Origin: a virus
IMG/VR virus record: IMGVR_UViG_3300035698_035359
Location: 26,260-90,259 of that record
Length of the DNA: 64,000 nt
Reading direction: 5' to 3' (one strand)
Positions 60,355 to 64,000 of this stretch are shown piece by piece. The notes below the pieces were generated by a model that saw only the letters and a program-made list of their open reading frames with translations, did no database searches and had not been told where the DNA came from. Every line of letters starts with the position of its first letter. Within the stretch, counting starts at the first letter, position 1. The position numbers were made by a program, and so were the translations under genes.

Positions 60355-61108
60355 GTACTTTATATTCCTCTAGTTGTTTTTTAAACTCATCATACTTATC
60401 TTTTCTGCAATAAGCTATTGAAAGTAGGTTTTGCTCTTCACATAATTCTACATAGCCACTACCCTTTAAGAAAGAACCAAAATCTTTTAGAAGAGCATTA
60501 TTACAATATACACAAACTAATTCAGTTGTCTCTATATTAAAGCCTTTTATTTTAGGATAAGAAGGATATCCGCAATGATTTACTACAACTGGTTTTGACT
60601 TATTCTTTTCATCGGAAATTATTTTTTGATTTTTAAGTTCAAGACAATCATTTAGCATATGTTTAACTTTAGGGTTTAATTCTGTAACTTTTTTCCAGAA
60701 ACTTTCTAGAAATTTTTGTGGCATCTGTGAAAAGTTATCAACAAAACTAAAATTAGTATATCCTAATTTAGATAAATAATAGCTAAATCTGCTTATGCCA
60801 CAGCAACTATCTTCTATTAAAATATCTTTCTTATCACGATACAGTAAATCTAATAAAAATATTCCTAAATAATTAGGTTGATAAAGTATCAATTCGTAAG
60901 AATTTTTTAATGTTATCTTCCAAAGAGGTTCTGTTCCTCTTATCTTTAACCATAAAGCATTCACTTTTTTAGGGTCAAACCACCAAGAAGGTACATGCTT
61001 TCCTGATTCCAAATCTTCTATATATTCCTTGTATATCAACTCAGGTAATTCGTTGTGCTTTTTAAGACTTTCAAATAATTCCGTATTCTTAAATATGTTT
61101 ATTCTCAT
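60344..61108 (-). CDS. SAM-binding-like protein, copy 2
   Basis: The 254-residue protein aligns with 59605-60354: both begin M.INIFKN, share a W[FW]FDP segment, ILIED and YYLSKLG. Here motif I is SCCGISR, with the usual glycines replaced, so SAM binding may be lost. Tandem duplicates of this kind suggest divergence of function. Confidence 0.5.
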   Translation of the reverse strand: MRINIFKNTELFESLKKHNELPELIYKEYIEDLESGKHVPSWWFDPKKVNALWLKIRGTEPLWKITLKNSYELILYQPNYLGIFLLDLLYRDKKDILIEDSCCGISRFSYYLSKLGYTNFSFVDNFSQMPQKFLESFWKKVTELNPKVKHMLNDCLELKNQKIISDEKNKSKPVVVNHCGYPSYPKIKGFNIETTELVCVYCNNALLKDFGSFLKGSGYVELCEEQNLLSIAYCRKDKYDEFKKQLEEYKVHVY

Positions 61109-61764
61109 AAAATGTATTCCTCCAATTTTGGATTTAATTTTAAAATTTTATCTCTAATTTGCTTAGAGTAATTTCTTACAAATATAGTTTTCATACTATT
61201 TTTATATTCTGGTATAATACCTTTCCTGTGTTTCTTTATAATTTCCTTTGTGCATTTAAGCTTATAAAGTTTTTTTTCATCTATCACATCAGTAAAATGG
61301 AGTATTGCTTTGGATATTTCTTTATGCATATCTTTAACTAATCCTTCATAAGTTATTATTGTTTTCTTTTTAGTATCATTAAAAAGCCATTTAGATATCT
61401 GGTCAACATATTGCTCTGTCCAAGAGTTTACATTATTTCTAAGTACTTTACCTCTAATATTTGTCATTTCTGGATATCTATTACTAAAAAATCTCATACA
61501 AGAAAAGACGCATTCTGCACTATTTTTACGATACAGATAAAGAACATTATTAGGTTGTAAACTTAGCTCCATATCATGTGTTCTAATAGCTAAATAATTA
61601 TCATTATTATGGATAAAACAAGCAGGTAATATTGGTCTTTCAAAGTACTGCTCTAACAAATACCATACCCAATGAGTTCCTGAGCGAGGAAAACTTATAA
61701 AATGTGGGAAATCTTTATTATATAAATAAGGATAACACTTTTTAATTTCTAGGAGTCTTTGCAT
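61105..61764 (-). CDS. PAPS-dependent sulfotransferase, copy 1
   Basis: The 219-residue protein has the 5'-phosphosulfate loop FPRSGTHWVWYLLE near residues 25-38, and later LYLYRKNSAECVFSCM, the 3'-phosphate-binding segment with Arg and Ser. It should transfer sulfate from PAPS to a hydroxyl of a glycan. With APS kinase in the same locus the PAPS supply is covered by phage genes. Confidence 0.75.
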   Translation of the reverse strand: MQRLLEIKKCYPYLYNKDFPHFISFPRSGTHWVWYLLEQYFERPILPACFIHNNDNYLAIRTHDMELSLQPNNVLYLYRKNSAECVFSCMRFFSNRYPEMTNIRGKVLRNNVNSWTEQYVDQISKWLFNDTKKKTIITYEGLVKDMHKEISKAILHFTDVIDEKKLYKLKCTKEIIKKHRKGIIPEYKNSMKTIFVRNYSKQIRDKILKLNPKLEEYIL

Positions 61765-62518
61765 ATCCCCACCTCACTAACTGTCCATCTAGTTCATAGA
61801 ATATAGACCATAGATGTTTGGGTACTAATTTTTTCCAGCCACCAACTTTTCCATCACCTATGTGATGAACATGCATATTACTTATGAAATTTACATTGTC
61901 AAATTCTTCTCGTAAATTCCTATTTATAACTATATCATTAGACTTTTGCTTATTAGCTTCTATGCTTGTATTTGCTATTATTTCCTCTCTTTTACTTTTT
62001 GGAATTGTGACATCAAAAAAGACTTCTATTTTTTCGAATAAATAATCATAGTTATTGAAAAAATCCTCATACCTTAACCATAATAAATTGTTTCTAAGAT
62101 GATATAGCTTACCCTTTTCTTCCATATATTCTCGTCTATATCTATTCAAATGTCCTAATTGCTTTCGTGTCTTTTCGACACTTTTAACTAGTTTAGTAGG
62201 TTCTGGAACAGAAATTAAATTCCTATTCTCATCAAACTGTCCATGGTGAATTCTCCATTGTGAACATGCACAATCTCTAAAGTCTCTATATCCAATTACT
62301 AATGGTAACTCCGTTTCTTCATATAGATGTGCAGTAGTTTCAACATCAAATAGATGCAATAAGACTTGTCTTAAAAAACTACCTCCACTTCTCGGTAACC
62401 AATATAGCTTTATTTTTTTCTCTATCATCATAGGATTATAACAATCAAGAATGGCTTTTCTATTTGCATCTCTCGCTTTTTCTTTACTGTCTGACATTTT
62501 AAGTTTTTTCCTTTTCAT
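61742..62518 (-). CDS. PAPS-dependent sulfotransferase, copy 2
   Basis: The 258-residue protein contains LPRSGGSFLRQVL (5'-phosphosulfate loop), GYRDFRDCACSQW (3'-phosphate segment), and DGKVGGWKKL near the C-terminus, like the conserved GxxGxWK motif of sulfotransferases. It overlaps copy 1 by 23 bases. A start at the internal Met8 is also possible. Confidence 0.75.
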   Translation of the reverse strand: MKRKKLKMSDSKEKARDANRKAILDCYNPMMIEKKIKLYWLPRSGGSFLRQVLLHLFDVETTAHLYEETELPLVIGYRDFRDCACSQWRIHHGQFDENRNLISVPEPTKLVKSVEKTRKQLGHLNRYRREYMEEKGKLYHLRNNLLWLRYEDFFNNYDYLFEKIEVFFDVTIPKSKREEIIANTSIEANKQKSNDIVINRNLREEFDNVNFISNMHVHHIGDGKVGGWKKLVPKHLWSIFYELDGQLVRWGYAKTPRN

Positions 62519-63230
62519 TTATTAATTCCCACGATTTACCCCAAATTAATCCTTGAGATTTTCTTTTGAGATGTGTTAATATATCTTTATTTTTAGTATC
62601 ACCTCTTGAAACTTTATGCGTTTCATCCATTTCTTCACGACAAAATCCAGGATGGTAATGTTTTAATATTGCATCTTTACAATGTATGAACTTATTTAGT
62701 GAAGAAGCATATTCAAACATTTCTTCATCTTGATACAAAAAAGTATAATCTGGACATGCTATTTGTCTATCAGGATATCTTTCGATAAATTGTTTACCTA
62801 TTAAAGTTTGCCCAAATGGTTTATAAGTATATTCAGAGTGCCCAGGACATACCTGACTTAATCCTACAATACCATTAGTATCTTTGTAATTTTCTTTAAA
62901 ACATTTTACTGCATTTTCTAAGCATTCGGGATAAAGCTCTACATCATCACAAAGCCCTAACATAGCATCTTTTATGTTTTCGTTTCCTTGTGAATCCCTA
63001 GTAAATAGATTCCAACAACCCATAACATATTGATGGTCAAGTATTATAATAGGAAATACTTTATCAATACCTTTGTATTCTGTCTCAATATATTCAAAGC
63101 TTTCCACATCATTATTATCACACATAACATAAATCTTAAAGTCTTGGTGAGTTTGACATAGTATCGAATCAATACACCGTTTTAATTTTTTATGCCTCTG
63201 AAACGTAGGAATTACAATTGATAAATGCAT
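62499..63230 (-). CDS. GT2 glycosyltransferase
   Basis: The 243-residue protein starts LSIVIPTFQRHKKLKRCIDSILCQT, the classical GT2 N-terminal motif, and shows a CDDVELYP segment (DD metal-binding). It transfers a sugar from a nucleotide donor. It is the first enzyme gene of the leftward glycan locus and overlaps the sulfotransferase gene by 20 bases. Confidence 0.8.
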   Translation of the reverse strand: MHLSIVIPTFQRHKKLKRCIDSILCQTHQDFKIYVMCDNNDVESFEYIETEYKGIDKVFPIIILDHQYVMGCWNLFTRDSQGNENIKDAMLGLCDDVELYPECLENAVKCFKENYKDTNGIVGLSQVCPGHSEYTYKPFGQTLIGKQFIERYPDRQIACPDYTFLYQDEEMFEYASSLNKFIHCKDAILKHYHPGFCREEMDETHKVSRGDTKNKDILTHLKRKSQGLIWGKSWELINEKEKT

Positions 63231-63231
63231 A

Positions 63232-63714
63232 TTAACTTTCCTTCCCGTGATGTTTTACATCCATTTGTTCTATTGCATCTATGGTATTTATAAGTATTTG
63301 TTTAAGTTGCTCAGAATACTCAAACCTTTCAGCGTTCATTTCTAAGCTTTTATATATGTCACCCGTTTCGTGCCTCAAAGTGGCAGCTTTCCAATCACAC
63401 ATCATTTCAAGTAAATCAATTAAAGTCATATCGTTTATACCATTTTTAAAATGCTCTGGGTGGTGACGATTAACTTTAGTATGATGGTCTATCGCAACTT
63501 TCATTTCTTTCATATTTTGCATATATTCATCAGAACCATAAGGAGTATCTTTTAGCTTTGGGGTATATTCATTAAAAATTGATAGCTCTGGTTCTTGTAG
63601 TTTAGATTGGTCATGATTTTCTTGACGTTTCATAAGCTCTACAATAACAGCGTTAATATAATTGCGTACAGTTTCAATATGGCGCAATGTTTTAAATTGT
63701 GAATTTTGTTTCAT
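63232..63714 (-). CDS. DUF5662 family phage protein (160 aa)
   Basis: The protein has HDQSKLQEPE, YTPKL, SDEYM, DHHTKVNRHHPEHFKNGINDMTLIDLLEMMCDWKAA, which matches the DUF5662 pattern common in phages. The His- and Asp-rich motif is compatible with metal binding; the reaction is unknown. It is followed by the GT2 gene and probably unrelated to the glycan locus. Confidence 0.75.
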   Translation of the reverse strand: MKQNSQFKTLRHIETVRNYINAVIVELMKRQENHDQSKLQEPELSIFNEYTPKLKDTPYGSDEYMQNMKEMKVAIDHHTKVNRHHPEHFKNGINDMTLIDLLEMMCDWKAATLRHETGDIYKSLEMNAERFEYSEQLKQILINTIDAIEQMDVKHHGKES

Positions 63715-63812
63715 TTTTCCTCCAATATTCGTATAACTTCTTTTAATAAATCTACAACTTTTCTTATTTTTGCTCTATATTTCATATTAGCTTCAGCGAT
63801 TTTATTATTCAT
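63711..63812 (-). CDS. Micropeptide (33 aa)
   Basis: The ATG at 63812 opens 33 charged residues (YRAKIRKVVDLLKEVIRILEE) that are all-helical. The stop overlaps the DUF5662 start by four bases (ATGA), and the GGAGG used for that start lies near its end. Function unknown. Confidence 0.5.
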   Translation of the reverse strand: MNNKIAEANMKYRAKIRKVVDLLKEVIRILEEK

Positions 63813-63829
63813 TATTATTCCCTTTATTT

Positions 63830-64000
63830 TTAAAATTCAGTTGTAGCAAAAAAACAAGGAAACTTTTGTCCAGATTTAATTCTATTTTCTAATTCCTCTG
63901 CAAAAGTAATCACTATTGCCTTGCCATCTTTATCTTTTGTATCAGTATGATACTTGGTGCTTTTTAAGGCTTCTGCTGACATAGCTTCTATGGGTTCGTC
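63830..64000 (-). CDS. Hypothetical protein, N-terminus cut by window edge
   Basis: Fifty-six codons run in from the right edge and stop at 63830-63832. The visible part is acidic/basic mixed and ends FPCFFATTEF. The true start is outside the window, so its family cannot be assigned. Confidence 0.5.
   Translation of the reverse strand, partial: DEPIEAMSAEALKSTKYHTDTKDKDGKAIVITFAEELENRIKSGQKFPCFFATTEF

Noticed and set aside
1-64000. CRISPR arrays, integrase, insertion sequences or attachment sites
   Set aside because: I found no regular spaced repeats, no tyrosine or serine recombinase motifs, no transposase, and no duplicated tRNA end suggesting integration.

Overview
The window is part of an AT-rich genome of a tailed dsDNA bacteriophage. 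The evidence is a full head-and-tail morphogenesis module in conventional order, a phage-type tRNA array, tightly packed genes with strong GGAGG-type ribosome binding sites, overlapping starts and stops, and three homing-endonuclease genes or remnants. I see no tail sheath gene, and the tape measure is about 940 residues, so a long non-contractile (siphovirus-like) tail is the best reading. The host cannot be named. A SleB-type cell-wall hydrolase with a signal peptide and a LicC-LicD-type fusion fit a host with a decorated envelope.

Layout. (1) 1-8.6 kb, leftward: about 26 mostly tiny genes of unknown function, a secreted SleB-like muralytic enzyme (1294-1719), and a MoxR/CobS-type AAA+ ATPase with a CobT-like protein carrying both HExxH and a VWA domain (4954-8074). 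A consensus promoter at 8930-8957 heads this block and several internal sigma70-like promoters subdivide it. (2) 8.6-10.1 kb: a gene-free AT-rich divergent region with a structured 5' leader, repeated 10-bp palindromes and a strand-skewed G-rich patch. (3) 10.1-13.9 kb, rightward: a putative small terminase, a ClpP-type protease, then an array of 12 recognisable tRNAs (Met, Pro, Val, Phe, Asn, Gly, Cys, Ala, Thr, Asp, Trp and others listed below) mixed with unassigned structured RNAs and a broken GIY-YIG gene. (4) 14-47.6 kb, rightward: large terminase, portal with a ChaB domain, head fibre, protease-scaffold fusion, major capsid protein, connector and completion proteins, three small membrane proteins, tail tube (apparently starting at an AUU codon), chaperone candidates, tape measure, tail tip, fibres and a multi-span membrane protein. 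(5) 47.6-64 kb, leftward: a dense glycan-modification locus.

How the parts work together. Region 5 encodes a mannose-phosphate-isomerase-type cupin, a glycosyltransferase fused to a GDP-L-fucose-synthase-like reductase, two paralogous GT10 (fucosyltransferase-like) enzymes, several other glycosyltransferases, a cytidylyltransferase-LicD fusion (phosphocholine-type transfer), an APS kinase (makes PAPS) and two sulfotransferases (use PAPS), plus paired SAM-binding-like proteins. The simplest inference is that the phage builds or remodels a fucosylated, sulfated and possibly phosphocholine-bearing glycan, on its virion or on the infected cell's surface. This locus and the unusual CCA-punctuated tRNA array are the two most interesting systems in the window.
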